Both the position numbers and the translations under genes were made by a program. Under the pieces are notes generated by a model. It ran no database searches. It saw nothing but the letters and a program-made list of their open reading frames with translations, and had not been told where the DNA came from. Below, piece by piece: positions 46,791 through 55,847 of a DNA stretch of 64,000 bases. The stretch covers positions 1 to 64,000 of the forward strand of contig NZ_JBIGHW010000011.1 in the NCBI RefSeq assembly GCF_043555875.1, read 5' to 3'. The stretch is from Pelomonas margarita. GTDB lineage: Bacteria; Pseudomonadota; Gammaproteobacteria; Burkholderiales; Burkholderiaceae_C. How positions within the stretch are numbered: position 1 is the stretch's first letter; each line of letters begins with the position of its first letter.

Positions 46791-48635
46791 TCAGCGCGCC
46801 GCCGGCAGCGCGCCTGGCAAACGGGTGGGCTCGGTCCAGCCGGTGACCCGGCGCACTTCGGCCGGCACCGGCAGCGGCTGAACACCCTCGGGCACGCGGG
46901 CCAGCTCGTAGCGGCGCAGCTCGGGGCTGCGAAAGATCGCGCCCATGGGCGCCGACAGCGCCCTACCCTGCGTCTCCACGCCCGGCACAGCCTGGCGGAA
47001 GGCGTCCAGCGTCGCGTGCTGGGCGATGCAAGCTGCGCCCGCCGCAGCGGTCGTGGGCGCCCAGCTGACCAGCGGCTGTCCATCCCCGGCGCGCAGGTAG
47101 AGGTTGCCATTCACGCGTGTAGACATGGGCGCCGTGACCTTGCCGCACACAAGCGGCGGCTGCTCGAAGCGCAGCAGCGGGCCCTTGACGCCGGCATCCG
47201 CCACCAGCAGGTTGCCCTCGAACACATGGCCCACGCGCTCGTGCACGTCGGGCCCGGTCTGCGGGTGCCAGCCGAAGTGATCGCCCTGCGCGCTGCGCTC
47301 GGTGCGGTCGATCAGCACTGGGGAGTTTACGAAGGTGTTGTGGTGGAACTTCGCCCCGGCGGCGTTCAGGATGCGCGCGCCCTGCTGGTTGTTGACGAAC
47401 ACATTGCCGGCCACGGTGAGGCCTTGGGAGATCTCGAAGAAGACACCCGCCATCGTGCCCTCGACATGGTTGTTGACGAACACGGCGTCGCGGTTGCCCA
47501 CGTCCCACCAGACGCCGTTGGAGTACGGCTGCTCGATGACAAGGTTGTCGCGCACGACGACTCGGTGCGACTGGTTGAAGATCTTCACGGCCGCCGGGTA
47601 GTAGCCGGTCAGGCGCTCGACGTTGTTGCGGCGGATCAGGTTGCGCTCCAGCAGCACATCGGACGAGCCGATCACGTAGATGCCCTCGGTGCTGGTGTCG
47701 CTGATCAACGAGTTCCGGATGACCAGCCTGTCGCCGCGGAAGAAGCCCGCGACGCGCGAGCAGTGGCTGATCGTGACGTTCTCCAGCAGCGTGCCGACGA
47801 CCTCCTTGCCGTGCTCGCTTTCGGGCGACGGGCCGACGGGATCGTCCGTGGGCTCCTCGGACACCGGCGTCGACGGCTTCCTACCCTCGATGTCGATCGC
47901 GCGGTAAGCGTACTGCGTCAGCGTGATGCCGCGCAGCTGGAAGCCCTTGCGATCCGATGCCTTGCCGTGCACGGCGCGCGAGGGGCGGTGCAGCGCCACG
48001 TCATGCGCGGTGATCTCCACGGTCCTGCCCGCCGGGTTCACGCCGATGTAGACATGGCCCTTGGCGTAGTCGATGTAGAAGCCCTTGCTGCCCAGCTCGC
48101 CGGGCCAGCCCATGGACTGCAGCGGTTCACCGTCGACGAACACCATGTCGTTGTTGAAGCGGTGTAGCGGCGTGTGCATGGACTCGCGGGCCGCATGCCA
48201 CCAGGCCAGCGGCTGCGCCGGGAACAGCGTCTTCCAGCTCGTGCGCCAGACGTTGTTGGGCAGTGCCTGCCACTCGGCTGCAACGCGCGTGCCCTTGAGC
48301 ACCGGGGCTTCGTCCAGGTAGGGCTGGAGGCTGACGCCCTGGTTGAGCTGCAGGCCGCCGGTGCGGTAGATGCCGCCTCGCAGCACGATGGCGTCGCCGG
48401 TCACCACACGGGCGACGGCAGCCTCCAGCGTGGTGGGCTCGCCCAGAGAGTTGCCGATCGCGTCGGCACGGCCATCCGGGGCGACGAAGTACACATGGGC
48501 AGCCTGCGGCACGGCGTAGCGCTGCGGCACAGGGCCGTACGGGCCGCCCGAGGGTTGGCCCACGGCCGCGGTGGCGGCCAGCAGGCCGAGCGCGCCCAGC
48601 CAAGGGCGCAGGGTCTTGCAGAGGTCAGAAAGCAT
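46791..48635 (-). CDS. Secreted right-handed beta-helix (parallel beta-helix repeat) protein
   Basis: 614 residues with an N-terminal signal peptide (about 1-26, LGALGLLAATAAVG). An early DUF1565-like stretch, VYFVAPDGRADAIGNSLGEPTTLEAAVARVVTGDAIVLRGGIY, is followed by many beta-helix rungs (about 240-460): LLENVTISHCSRVAGFF, LVIRNSLISDTSTEGIYV, VLLERNLIRRN, VVVRDNLVIE, FVNNHVEGTMAGVFF, LTVAGNVFVNN. This fold is shared by polysaccharide lyases and galactosidase-type hydrolases; the catalytic class cannot be fixed by eye. It is first in line downstream of a xyl-box-like operator and near GH43 and GH35 genes, so a pectin/arabinogalactan side-chain role is plausible. Confidence 0.8.
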   Translation of the reverse strand: MLSDLCKTLRPWLGALGLLAATAAVGQPSGGPYGPVPQRYAVPQAAHVYFVAPDGRADAIGNSLGEPTTLEAAVARVVTGDAIVLRGGIYRTGGLQLNQGVSLQPYLDEAPVLKGTRVAAEWQALPNNVWRTSWKTLFPAQPLAWWHAARESMHTPLHRFNNDMVFVDGEPLQSMGWPGELGSKGFYIDYAKGHVYIGVNPAGRTVEITAHDVALHRPSRAVHGKASDRKGFQLRGITLTQYAYRAIDIEGRKPSTPVSEEPTDDPVGPSPESEHGKEVVGTLLENVTISHCSRVAGFFRGDRLVIRNSLISDTSTEGIYVIGSSDVLLERNLIRRNNVERLTGYYPAAVKIFNQSHRVVVRDNLVIEQPYSNGVWWDVGNRDAVFVNNHVEGTMAGVFFEISQGLTVAGNVFVNNQQGARILNAAGAKFHHNTFVNSPVLIDRTERSAQGDHFGWHPQTGPDVHERVGHVFEGNLLVADAGVKGPLLRFEQPPLVCGKVTAPMSTRVNGNLYLRAGDGQPLVSWAPTTAAAGAACIAQHATLDAFRQAVPGVETQGRALSAPMGAIFRSPELRRYELARVPEGVQPLPVPAEVRRVTGWTEPTRLPGALPAAR

Positions 48636-48662
48636 GCAGTCTCCAGAGGATTTTCATCACAA

Positions 48663-48676
48663 AGGTATCGCTACCA
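48663..48676. promoter_or_regulatory. LacI-family/xyl-box-like operator
   Basis: AGGTATCGCTACCA is palindromic except at two mirrored positions and matches 12 of 14 bases of the TGGTAGCGCTACCA operator used by LacI-family sugar regulators in proteobacteria. It lies 28 bp upstream of the beta-helix gene start and downstream of the GH43 stop. No LacI gene is in the window. Confidence 0.5.
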
Positions 48677-48741
48677 TTTGCTGTGGAGCGCACGCTACCA
48701 CGACCGCGCGACGCCCGCCGCTGCCGGGAATCAGGCGCTGG

Positions 48742-49665
48742 TCAGCGCAGTGGGACGGGGCGGATGCCGCCCTGCTCGTCGTAGCTCAGCGGCGCCCAGG
48801 TGATGGCGCGCCGGTGGCTGCCGCCACCAGGCAGCAGCGCGTCATGGAAGAACAGGTAGCTGCGGCCCTCGTGCTCGACGATGGCCTGATGGTTGGTGGA
48901 GATCTTCAGGTAGTCCAGGATCACGCCCCGGTACTGAAAGGGCCCCAGCGGCGAGCTGCCCGTGGCGTAAAGGATCTGCCCTGGCCAGCCCGACGAGAAG
49001 CTGAAGTAGTAGATGCCGCCGCGTTCATGCAGGAACGGTGCCTCACCATAGGTCTTTTTCGGGTCGGGCAGTCCGTGGATCTCGACGTTGCGGATGGCGC
49101 CGTCCAACGTCTTCATGTCGGCCTGCAGCCTGACCACCTTGGGCACGCGGGTGCCGAAGTACAGGTAGGCGTGGCCGTCCTTGTCGACAAAGACGGCCGG
49201 GTCGATGGGTTCGTCGCCCGCATTCGCGTCGCGGGCCTTGTCTACCAGCGCATCGCCGCGGGCGTCGACGAAGCCACCGTCCGGCCTGTCGGACACGGCC
49301 ACGCCGATGCGGTCCCCGCCCACCGGTGCGTAAAAGTAGTAGCGCCCGTGCCGGTAGGCCGCCTCCGGTGCCCAGGCCTTGGCATCGGGCCGTGCCCACT
49401 TGAAAACCGACACGTCCAGCGGAACGCCGGCGTCCGTCCAGGCCTGCAGATCCGGTGAGGTGTAGAGGCGCCAGCTCGTCGAATCCCAGTACTTGCCGGA
49501 GTTGGACGCGTCGTCGGTCGCGTAGACGTGGAAGGCGCCGCCGGCCGCCGTGCGGAAGAAGTGCGGCGACGGGTCGGCCGCGAAACGGGGCGAGATCGGC
49601 TGGCGGCCCTGGGCGCCGGCGGCTGCAGCCGCCGAGAGCAGGCAGAGGGTGAAGAGTGCGCGCAT
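48742..49665 (-). CDS. Secreted glycoside hydrolase family 43 protein
   Basis: Five-bladed beta-propeller hydrolase of 307 residues (arabinofuranosidase/xylosidase/arabinanase family). Signal peptide about 1-19 (MRALFTLCLLSAAAAAGAQ). The three GH43 acids are visible: base in FAADPSPH (D31), pKa modulator in DEPIDPAVFVD (D155) and acid in TYGEAPFLH (E208). The start at 49665 gives the signal peptide; longer frames give noise. Divergent from the GH35 gene (143-bp gap) and followed by the beta-helix gene on the same strand. Substrate specificity is not readable. Confidence 0.9.
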   Translation of the reverse strand: MRALFTLCLLSAAAAAGAQGRQPISPRFAADPSPHFFRTAAGGAFHVYATDDASNSGKYWDSTSWRLYTSPDLQAWTDAGVPLDVSVFKWARPDAKAWAPEAAYRHGRYYFYAPVGGDRIGVAVSDRPDGGFVDARGDALVDKARDANAGDEPIDPAVFVDKDGHAYLYFGTRVPKVVRLQADMKTLDGAIRNVEIHGLPDPKKTYGEAPFLHERGGIYYFSFSSGWPGQILYATGSSPLGPFQYRGVILDYLKISTNHQAIVEHEGRSYLFFHDALLPGGGSHRRAITWAPLSYDEQGGIRPVPLR

Positions 49666-49808
49666 GCGCCAGTCTAGGAAGCGCCACCGCGCCGCAGGCG
49701 CTGCCTGCCGCAATCGCTCATGCGGATGACCGTAGCACGCTGATTTGCATAGCTGTGACGAAAAAAGGAATCCCAGCCGCTGGGTTCGCGTCGCTAGCAT
49801 CGCAGTGC

Positions 49809-52187
49809 ATGTCCCGACCGATTGACCGCGTTTCTCGCCGCCGCCTGTTGCAGGGCGCCGCCCTGAGCAGCTCGCTGCTACCCCTCACGCCGCTGACGGC
49901 CCAGGTGCTGGACGCGCCCTCCCCGCGCTTCGCGGTCGGCACGCAGCACTTCCTGCTGGACGGCCAGCCGCTGCAAATCCGCTGCGGCGAGATGCACTTC
50001 GCCCGCGTGCCGCGAGAGTACTGGCGGCACCGCCTGCAGGCCATCCAGGCCATGGGCCTGAACGCCGTCTGCGCCTACCTGTTCTGGAACTTCCATGAAT
50101 GGCGCGAAGGCCGCTACGACTGGGCCGCCCAGCGTGATGCCGCCGCCTTCTGCCGGCTGGCGCAGGAGCTGGGCCTGTGGGTCATCTTGCGCCCCGGCCC
50201 CTACGCCTGTGCCGAGTGGGAGATGGGCGGCCTGCCCTGGTGGCTGCTGAAGAAGTCGCCCAGCGATGCCTTCCTGCGCACGCGCGACCCCGCCTATGTG
50301 GCGCCGGCCCGGCGCTGGATGCGCGAGGTGGGCCGTGAGCTGGCGCCGCTGCAGATCACCCGCGGTGGCCCCATCCTGATGGTGCAGGTGGAGAACGAGT
50401 ACGGCTTCTTCGGCGAGGACTTGGCCTACATGCGCGAGATGCGCCAGGCGTTGCTGGACGGGCAGTTCGACGTGCCGCTGTTCCAGTGCAACCCGACCAA
50501 CGCCGTCGCCAAGACTCACATCCCCGAACTGCTGTCGGTGGCCAACTTCGGCAGCGACCCCCAGCGCGGCTTCAACGCGCTCAAGGCCGTGCAGCAAGGC
50601 CCGCTGATGTGCGGCGAGTACTACTCCGGCTGGTTCGACACCTGGGGCACGCCGCACCGCAAGGGCGACGCCGCCAAGGCCGTGGCCGACCTCGCCTGGA
50701 TGCTGAAAGCCGGTGGCTCCTTCAGCCTATACATGGCCCATGGAGGCACCAGCTTCGGTCTGTGGGGCGGCTGTGACCGCCCCTTCCGCCCCGACACCAC
50801 CAGCTACGACTACGACGCCCCCATCAGCGAGGCTGGCTGGACCGGTGAGAAGTTCCAGGCCTACCGCGAAGGCCTGCGCCCCTTGCTCCCTGCCGGTGAG
50901 ACGCTGCCTCCGCCCCCGCCGCGCCAGCCCGTCATCGCCATTCCCCCCTTCCCGCTGAAGCAAGCGGCGCCGGTACTGGCCAACCTGCCTCCGCGCCGGC
51001 TGCGCGTGGACAGCCCGCAGCCCATCGAGGCCTACGACATCAGCCGGGGCCTCGTCGCCTACCGCACGACGCTTCCCGCCGGACCGGCCGGCGTGCTGGA
51101 GGTGGCCAAGGCCCGCGACCTGGCCTGGGTGCACGTGGACGGACAGGCCGTCGGCAGCTTCGACACCCGCCACCGCCGCTACCGCGTGCGGCTGCCGGCA
51201 CGCGCCAAGGCGGTCAGCGTGGAGATCCTGCTCTACACCATTGCCCGCGTGAACTTTGGCGTGGAAGTGCATGACCGCAAGGGCCTGCACGGCCCGGTGA
51301 GCTTCACGCCCGTCGGTGGCGAGCAGCAGCCCGTCACGGGCTGGGAGATCCGTGCCATCGACTTCGACGCCGATGCCGCGCTGCCGCCGCTGAAGTTCCG
51401 CGCGGCCCGGCCCGCGGACGCCACGACGGCCGCGTTCTGGCGCGGCAGCTTCCGGCTGGACGAGGTGGGCGACAGCTTCCTGGACCTGTCCCCCTGGGGC
51501 CAGGGCATCGTCTGGGTCAACGGCCAGTGCCTGGGCCGCTACTGGAGCATCGGCCCCACGCAGACGCTGTACCTGCCGGCACCGTGGCTGCGCCGGGGCC
51601 GCAATGACATCGTCGTGCTGGACCTGACCGGCCCGCGACGCGCCGAGATCGCCGGGCTCACCACGCCCATCCTTGATCGCCTGCGGCCCGAACTGGACCT
51701 GCCCCAGCCTGCCCACCACGCCCGCCCGCAGCTGGACGGCGTCACACCAGTGCTGGACGGCGAGTTCGCGCCCGGCGGCGCCACGCAGGTGCTGCGCTTC
51801 GCGGGGCCGGCCACGGGCCGCTTCTTCGCGCTGGAGGTGCCGGACCAGGCCATAGCGGCCATCGCCGAGATCGCGCTGCTGGACACGTCCGACAAACCGC
51901 TGAACCAGTCCAACTGGACCATCGCCTACGTCAGCAGCGAGGAGCGGCTCAGCACCGACGGCTCGGCGCTGAATGCCATCAACGGCCAGAACTCCGACTG
52001 CTGGATCAGCGCCCACAGCCAGGCCCCGGTTACGCCGCTGCCGCACCGGCTCATCGTGGATATGGGCCGCAGCGTTGAGGTCGCGGCGCTGCGCTACACG
52101 CCGCGCCAGGGGCCCGACGGCGTGGCCGGCCGCATCCGACGCTACCGCGCCTACCTGGGCGACGGCCTCGTGAACAGGCCCGACTGA
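49809..52187 (+). CDS. Secreted family GH35 beta-galactosidase with C-terminal discoidin-like module
   Basis: 792 residues. The twin-arginine-type signal (VSRRRLLQGAALSSSLLPLTPLTA, about 8-31) suggests export of a folded enzyme. The GH35 barrel has LRPGPYACAEWEMGGLPWWL, the acid/base glutamate in VENEYG (E197) and the nucleophile in CGEYYSGWFDTWG (E270), then beta-galactosidase jelly-roll domains to about 620. Residues about 645-785 resemble an F5/8 type C/CBM32 module (INGQNSDCWISAHSQ...PHRLIVDMGRSVEVAALRYTPRQ). Probably releases beta-galactosyl residues from plant galactans. It overlaps the convergent transporter gene by 37 bp. Confidence 0.9.
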   Translation: MSRPIDRVSRRRLLQGAALSSSLLPLTPLTAQVLDAPSPRFAVGTQHFLLDGQPLQIRCGEMHFARVPREYWRHRLQAIQAMGLNAVCAYLFWNFHEWREGRYDWAAQRDAAAFCRLAQELGLWVILRPGPYACAEWEMGGLPWWLLKKSPSDAFLRTRDPAYVAPARRWMREVGRELAPLQITRGGPILMVQVENEYGFFGEDLAYMREMRQALLDGQFDVPLFQCNPTNAVAKTHIPELLSVANFGSDPQRGFNALKAVQQGPLMCGEYYSGWFDTWGTPHRKGDAAKAVADLAWMLKAGGSFSLYMAHGGTSFGLWGGCDRPFRPDTTSYDYDAPISEAGWTGEKFQAYREGLRPLLPAGETLPPPPPRQPVIAIPPFPLKQAAPVLANLPPRRLRVDSPQPIEAYDISRGLVAYRTTLPAGPAGVLEVAKARDLAWVHVDGQAVGSFDTRHRRYRVRLPARAKAVSVEILLYTIARVNFGVEVHDRKGLHGPVSFTPVGGEQQPVTGWEIRAIDFDADAALPPLKFRAARPADATTAAFWRGSFRLDEVGDSFLDLSPWGQGIVWVNGQCLGRYWSIGPTQTLYLPAPWLRRGRNDIVVLDLTGPRRAEIAGLTTPILDRLRPELDLPQPAHHARPQLDGVTPVLDGEFAPGGATQVLRFAGPATGRFFALEVPDQAIAAIAEIALLDTSDKPLNQSNWTIAYVSSEERLSTDGSALNAINGQNSDCWISAHSQAPVTPLPHRLIVDMGRSVEVAALRYTPRQGPDGVAGRIRRYRAYLGDGLVNRPD

Positions 52188-53050
52188 ACCAGGCCCAGCG
52201 CCAGCGCAATGCCAACCAGCACGATGGCGCCGCCCATCAGCATCTGCGCCGTGACGGGCTCGCGCAGGAACAGCCAGCCCCACAGGATCGCGAACAGCGG
52301 GATCAGAAAGGTCACCGACACCGCATTGGTGGGCCCGACGCGGCTCATCAGCCGGAAATACATCAGGTAGGCCAGCGCCGTGCACAAACTGGCCAGCGCC
52401 AGCGCGCTGCCCCAAGCCACGGCGCCCGGCAGCGCCGCGGGCCATTGCCATAGGGCCGGCAGCACCAGCAGCAGCGCGGCCGCCGCCTGGCTGCCCGTGG
52501 CCACGGCCAGCGGCGGCACGCCGGTCAGCCAGCGCCGGGTGGCGTTGGCGGCAAGGCCATAGCACAGCGTGGCCACCGCGCAGGCCAGCACGGCCCACAG
52601 GCCCGCATGGTCGGAGCCGGGTTTGAAGCTGGCCTTGTCCCAGGCCAGGAAGGTTACGCCCGCGAAGCCGATCGCCAGCCCCAGCACGCGCAGCCGCGTC
52701 AGGCCCTGGCCCAGCCAAGCGAAGGCCACCACGGCCGTCCACAGCGGCGTGGTGGCGTTCACGATGCTGGACAGCCCGGCCGTGATGGACAGCGCCGCGA
52801 ACGAGAACAACGCGAAAGGGATGGCGCTGTTCAGCGCCCCGACGACCAGCAGGCCGCGCCAATGTGTGCGCAGCTCGGCTAGCTGCCCCCGCGAGGCCAG
52901 CAGCGGCAGCAGCAGCACGCTGGCCAAGCCGACCCGCACGAAGGCCAGGGCCAGCGGCCCGAACTCGTGTGCACCCAGCCGCATGAACAGGAAGGACGCG
53001 CCCCACAGCGCCGCGAGCAGCACCAACTCGCCGAGATCGAAGGGCTTCAT
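52151..53050 (-). CDS. EamA/DMT-family transporter
   Basis: Inner-membrane protein of 299 residues with about ten hydrophobic helices in two EamA repeats (LGELVLLAALWGASFLFMRLG...; HAGLWAVLACAVATLCYGLAA...). It ends with VTAQMLMGGAIVLVGIALALGL. Drug/metabolite exporters of this type move amino acids or small metabolites; the substrate is unknown. The start overlaps the ogt stop (ATGA), suggesting co-transcription with the repair genes. Its 3' end runs 37 bp into the GH35 gene on the other strand. Confidence 0.88.
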   Translation of the reverse strand: MKPFDLGELVLLAALWGASFLFMRLGAHEFGPLALAFVRVGLASVLLLPLLASRGQLAELRTHWRGLLVVGALNSAIPFALFSFAALSITAGLSSIVNATTPLWTAVVAFAWLGQGLTRLRVLGLAIGFAGVTFLAWDKASFKPGSDHAGLWAVLACAVATLCYGLAANATRRWLTGVPPLAVATGSQAAAALLLVLPALWQWPAALPGAVAWGSALALASLCTALAYLMYFRLMSRVGPTNAVSVTFLIPLFAILWGWLFLREPVTAQMLMGGAIVLVGIALALGLVQSGLFTRPSPR

Positions 53051-53538
53051 GCGGCAGCGCGCTCCAGCGCCAGCAGCGCCTGCTTGCGCGCCAGGCCGCC
53101 GGCATAGCCTGTCAGCGAGCCGTCGGCCCCGACGACGCGGTGGCAGGGCACCAGCACCGAGATCGGGTTGCGCCCCACGGCCGCGCCGAGGGCCCGGGCC
53201 GCGCTCGCGCGCCCCAGGCGCTGCGCCAGCCGGCCGTAGGTGTCGGGCGCGCCGGGCGGGATGTCCAGCAGCGACCGCCACACGGCGCGCTGGAAGGCAG
53301 TGCCGGCCGGGTCCAGCGGCGGCAGCGTGAACGGACGGCCGCTGAAGTAGGCGGCCAGCGCGTCCGCCGTGGCGGCCAGCACAGGGTCCTGGCCGTCGTC
53401 CACCGGCACGGTCAGCGCGCCGGGGTGGTGCTTCTGGCCGTCAAACCACAGGCCCGACAGGCCGGCGGCACTGCGCGCGGCGGTCAGCGGGCCCAGCGGC
53501 GTCGCCAGGCGGCGCTGCAGCAGGTGATGGGAAGTCAT
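53047..53538 (-). CDS. ogt: Methylated-DNA-[protein]-cysteine S-methyltransferase
   Basis: Removes methyl groups from O6-methylguanine by suicide transfer to its active cysteine. 163 residues with the hallmark LVPCHRVVGADGSLTGYAGGL (C132), the RNPISV segment before it and the arginine-finger helix AFQRAVWRSLLDIPPG. Start and stop both overlap neighbours (ATGA with the AlkA fusion upstream and with the transporter downstream), giving a three-gene unit. Confidence 0.94.
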   Translation of the reverse strand: MTSHHLLQRRLATPLGPLTAARSAAGLSGLWFDGQKHHPGALTVPVDDGQDPVLAATADALAAYFSGRPFTLPPLDPAGTAFQRAVWRSLLDIPPGAPDTYGRLAQRLGRASAARALGAAVGRNPISVLVPCHRVVGADGSLTGYAGGLARKQALLALERAAA

Positions 53539-54995
53539 GCATGTCTCCAGAGGTGCAGCACGGCGTAGCTGCGAAACGGGCGGCAGCCCTCGGCGGCTTG
53601 CTGGTAGGCGCGCGGCGACAGCGGCGGGCCGTCGCCGCTGAGGGCCTTGCGCAGCACCACGTCGCCGGGCGGGAAGGCGTCGGGCCAGCTCCAGCCGCGC
53701 ATCAGCATGTAGGCCGCCGTCCAGGGGCCGATGCCGGGCAGCTGCGTCAGCTGCTCGGCAGCCGCCTCGGGCGTGCCGTCGCGGTGCGCGTACGCGAGCT
53801 GCGGCCAGGCCTGGGCCAGCGCGATGAGGCTGTCGGCCCTGCGGCCGATGATGCCGAGCGAGGCAATGTCGTCCCGCGTGGCGGCGGCGATGCGCTCGGG
53901 CGTGGGGAACAGGCGCTGGCAGCCCTCGGGCGCCTCCGCCAGCAGCTCGCCGAAGCGCTCGACGAAGCGGCCCGCCAGCGTGCGCGCCGCCGCCACCGTG
54001 ATCTGCTGGCCCAGCACCGCGCGCACCGCCAGCTCGAAACGGTCCAGGCAGCCGGGCAGCCGCTGTCCCGGCACGGCAGCCGGCCCGGACACCTGGCCCA
54101 GCGCAGCGGCGATGGCGGCGGGGTCGGCGTCCAGGTCGAGCCAGCAGCGCAGTCGCGGCAGCAGCGCGCCGACGGCGGGCCACAGCCCCGGCGACAGCTC
54201 GACCGTCACTTCGCCGAGCTGCGCAAAGCCCACCCGCAGCCAGCCGGCATAGCGCTGGCTTGCGTGCACCAGCGCCAGCGAGCGCGTGATGGCGCCATCG
54301 GCCACCTGCTCGACGCCGGCCACCGCGCGCGGGGCCAGGAAGGCCAGCACGCCCGGCACGTCGTACGGCGCCCGGTAGGCCAGCCGCAGCCGCGAGGCCG
54401 GCGGCGCGCTGCCCTCGCGCCCGGCGCGGCGCAATGCCGTGGGCTGCAGCCGGTAGTGCTCGAGAAAGGCCGCGTTGAAGCGCCGCAGGCTCGCAAAGCC
54501 GGCCGCGTGCGCCACGGCCTGCACGGTCAGCGCGCTGTCCGTCAGCAGTGACTTGGCCAGCAGCAGCCGACGCGTCTGCAGGTACTGGAGCGGCGACACG
54601 CCGTGCTCGGCCTGGAAGATGCGGCGCAGGTGCCGGCTGCTGACGCCGAGGTGGGTGGCCAGGCCCTCCACGCTTGCCTCGGGGTCGTCACAGGCATCCA
54701 GCCACCGGGCGGCCTGCTGGGCCAGCGTGCGGGAGGCGTCAGCTGTCGTCCACGGCAGGTCCTGCGGGGCGAGTTCGGGGCGGCACTTCATGCAGGGCCG
54801 AAAGCGCTGTGCCTCGGCCTGCGCGGCCGACGCGAAGAAGCGGCAGTTCTCGCGGCGCGGCAGCCGCACGCGGCAGACGGGTCGGCAGTAGATGCCGGTG
54901 GACGTCACACCCACGTAGAGCCGGCCGTCGAAACGCGCATCACGCGCCTGCAAGGCGGCGTAGGCGGCATCGGGCGGCAGGTTGGCGTGAGACAT
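53535..54995 (-). CDS. Ada N-terminal/AraC/AlkA fusion: DNA-3-methyladenine glycosylase with methyl-sensor domain
   Basis: 486-residue fusion. Residues 1-80 form the Ada zinc domain that accepts methyl groups from phosphotriesters (four cysteines at 37, 41, 68, 71: GIYCRPVC and PCMKC). Residues about 90-190 form an AraC helix-turn-helix (LGVSSRHLRRIFQAEHGVSPLQYLQTRRL). Residues about 200-320 are AlkA N-domain-like. Residues about 320-486 are an HhH-GPD glycosylase (LTQLPGIGPWTAAYMLMRGW, catalytic Asp in FPPGDVVL). It can thus sense alkylation, activate transcription and excise 3-methyladenine. Followed by ogt with ATGA overlap. Probably autoregulated. Confidence 0.93.
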   Translation of the reverse strand: MSHANLPPDAAYAALQARDARFDGRLYVGVTSTGIYCRPVCRVRLPRRENCRFFASAAQAEAQRFRPCMKCRPELAPQDLPWTTADASRTLAQQAARWLDACDDPEASVEGLATHLGVSSRHLRRIFQAEHGVSPLQYLQTRRLLLAKSLLTDSALTVQAVAHAAGFASLRRFNAAFLEHYRLQPTALRRAGREGSAPPASRLRLAYRAPYDVPGVLAFLAPRAVAGVEQVADGAITRSLALVHASQRYAGWLRVGFAQLGEVTVELSPGLWPAVGALLPRLRCWLDLDADPAAIAAALGQVSGPAAVPGQRLPGCLDRFELAVRAVLGQQITVAAARTLAGRFVERFGELLAEAPEGCQRLFPTPERIAAATRDDIASLGIIGRRADSLIALAQAWPQLAYAHRDGTPEAAAEQLTQLPGIGPWTAAYMLMRGWSWPDAFPPGDVVLRKALSGDGPPLSPRAYQQAAEGCRPFRSYAVLHLWRHA

Positions 54996-55059
54996 GCAGC
55001 CAGTCTAGGCGGCCGGCCCGCCGTCGACTGGCAGTTTCCGGACATGTCCCCGCGGCCGC

Positions 55060-55797
55060 TCAGCCCGGCGCGAGTGCCTCCGGGTGGGCCTTGCGCAGCT
55101 GTGCGACGACACCGGCGTCCACCAACTGCTGGTAGGCCGCCCGCACACGCGCCACAGTGGCCTCGGGCATGGCCGGGCCGGCGGCGGCGTAGAAGTCGAA
55201 ACCGTTGTCCATCAGCGTGACGCGCAGGCCCACACCGCCGTCGCGCGCCTCGGTGGAGCGCAGCACCGCCTCGGGCCCGACGACGGCATCGACGATGCCG
55301 CGCCGCAGCAGTGCCAGCAGTTCAGCGTAGTCCTTGCCTTCCACGACGCCGGCGATGCCGGCCTGCTCCAGCCAGCCCCGGCCCACCGAGGCGCGCAGCG
55401 AGCCCACACGCAGCCCCTTGAGCTGGGCGATGGTCGACGGCGCCGGCCCGGCGCCGGGCAGCGTGAACACGGCAAACCGGAAGCGCCCGACCGGGAACAG
55501 CCAGCGAAAGCGCGCCTCGCGCTCCGGGGCGCGTGTGAACACCAGTGCCGCTTCGGCATGGCCGGCCTCCAGCATGCGCAGCGCGCGCGCGAAAGGCACG
55601 AACTGCAGCTGCACGGCCAGCCCCGCCTGCCGCGCGACCTGCTCGTACAGCCGGAAGGCAAAGCCCTCCATGCCTCGCTCGCCCTGCCACACATAGGGCG
55701 GCACGTCATGGCACACCCACAGGCCGCCCATGGCGCGCGCGGCGCCGCCCGTGCCTGCGAGCAGGCCGGCCAGGGTCAGGGTGCGGCGGTTGAGCAT
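55060..55797 (-). CDS. Family-3 extracellular solute-binding-like protein
   Basis: Periplasmic-binding-protein fold of 245 residues with an N-terminal export signal (MLNRRTLTLAGLLAGTGGAARA). Family-3 features: VPPYVWQGERGMEGFAFRLYEQVARQAGL, FVPFARALRMLEAGHAEAAL, IAQLKGLRVGSLRAS and a hinge region ending LLALLRRGIVDAVVGPE. No ABC permease or ATPase gene is adjacent, so it may be an orphan receptor or serve a distant transporter. Standing between a repair operon and a two-component pair, it could also act as a sensor partner; that is speculation. Confidence 0.82.
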   Translation of the reverse strand: MLNRRTLTLAGLLAGTGGAARAMGGLWVCHDVPPYVWQGERGMEGFAFRLYEQVARQAGLAVQLQFVPFARALRMLEAGHAEAALVFTRAPEREARFRWLFPVGRFRFAVFTLPGAGPAPSTIAQLKGLRVGSLRASVGRGWLEQAGIAGVVEGKDYAELLALLRRGIVDAVVGPEAVLRSTEARDGGVGLRVTLMDNGFDFYAAAGPAMPEATVARVRAAYQQLVDAGVVAQLRKAHPEALAPG

Positions 55798-55847
55798 GGG
55801 GCGCGGGTGGACTGCCCCGACTCTAGGCGCTTTCCGCCCGGCGAGCG

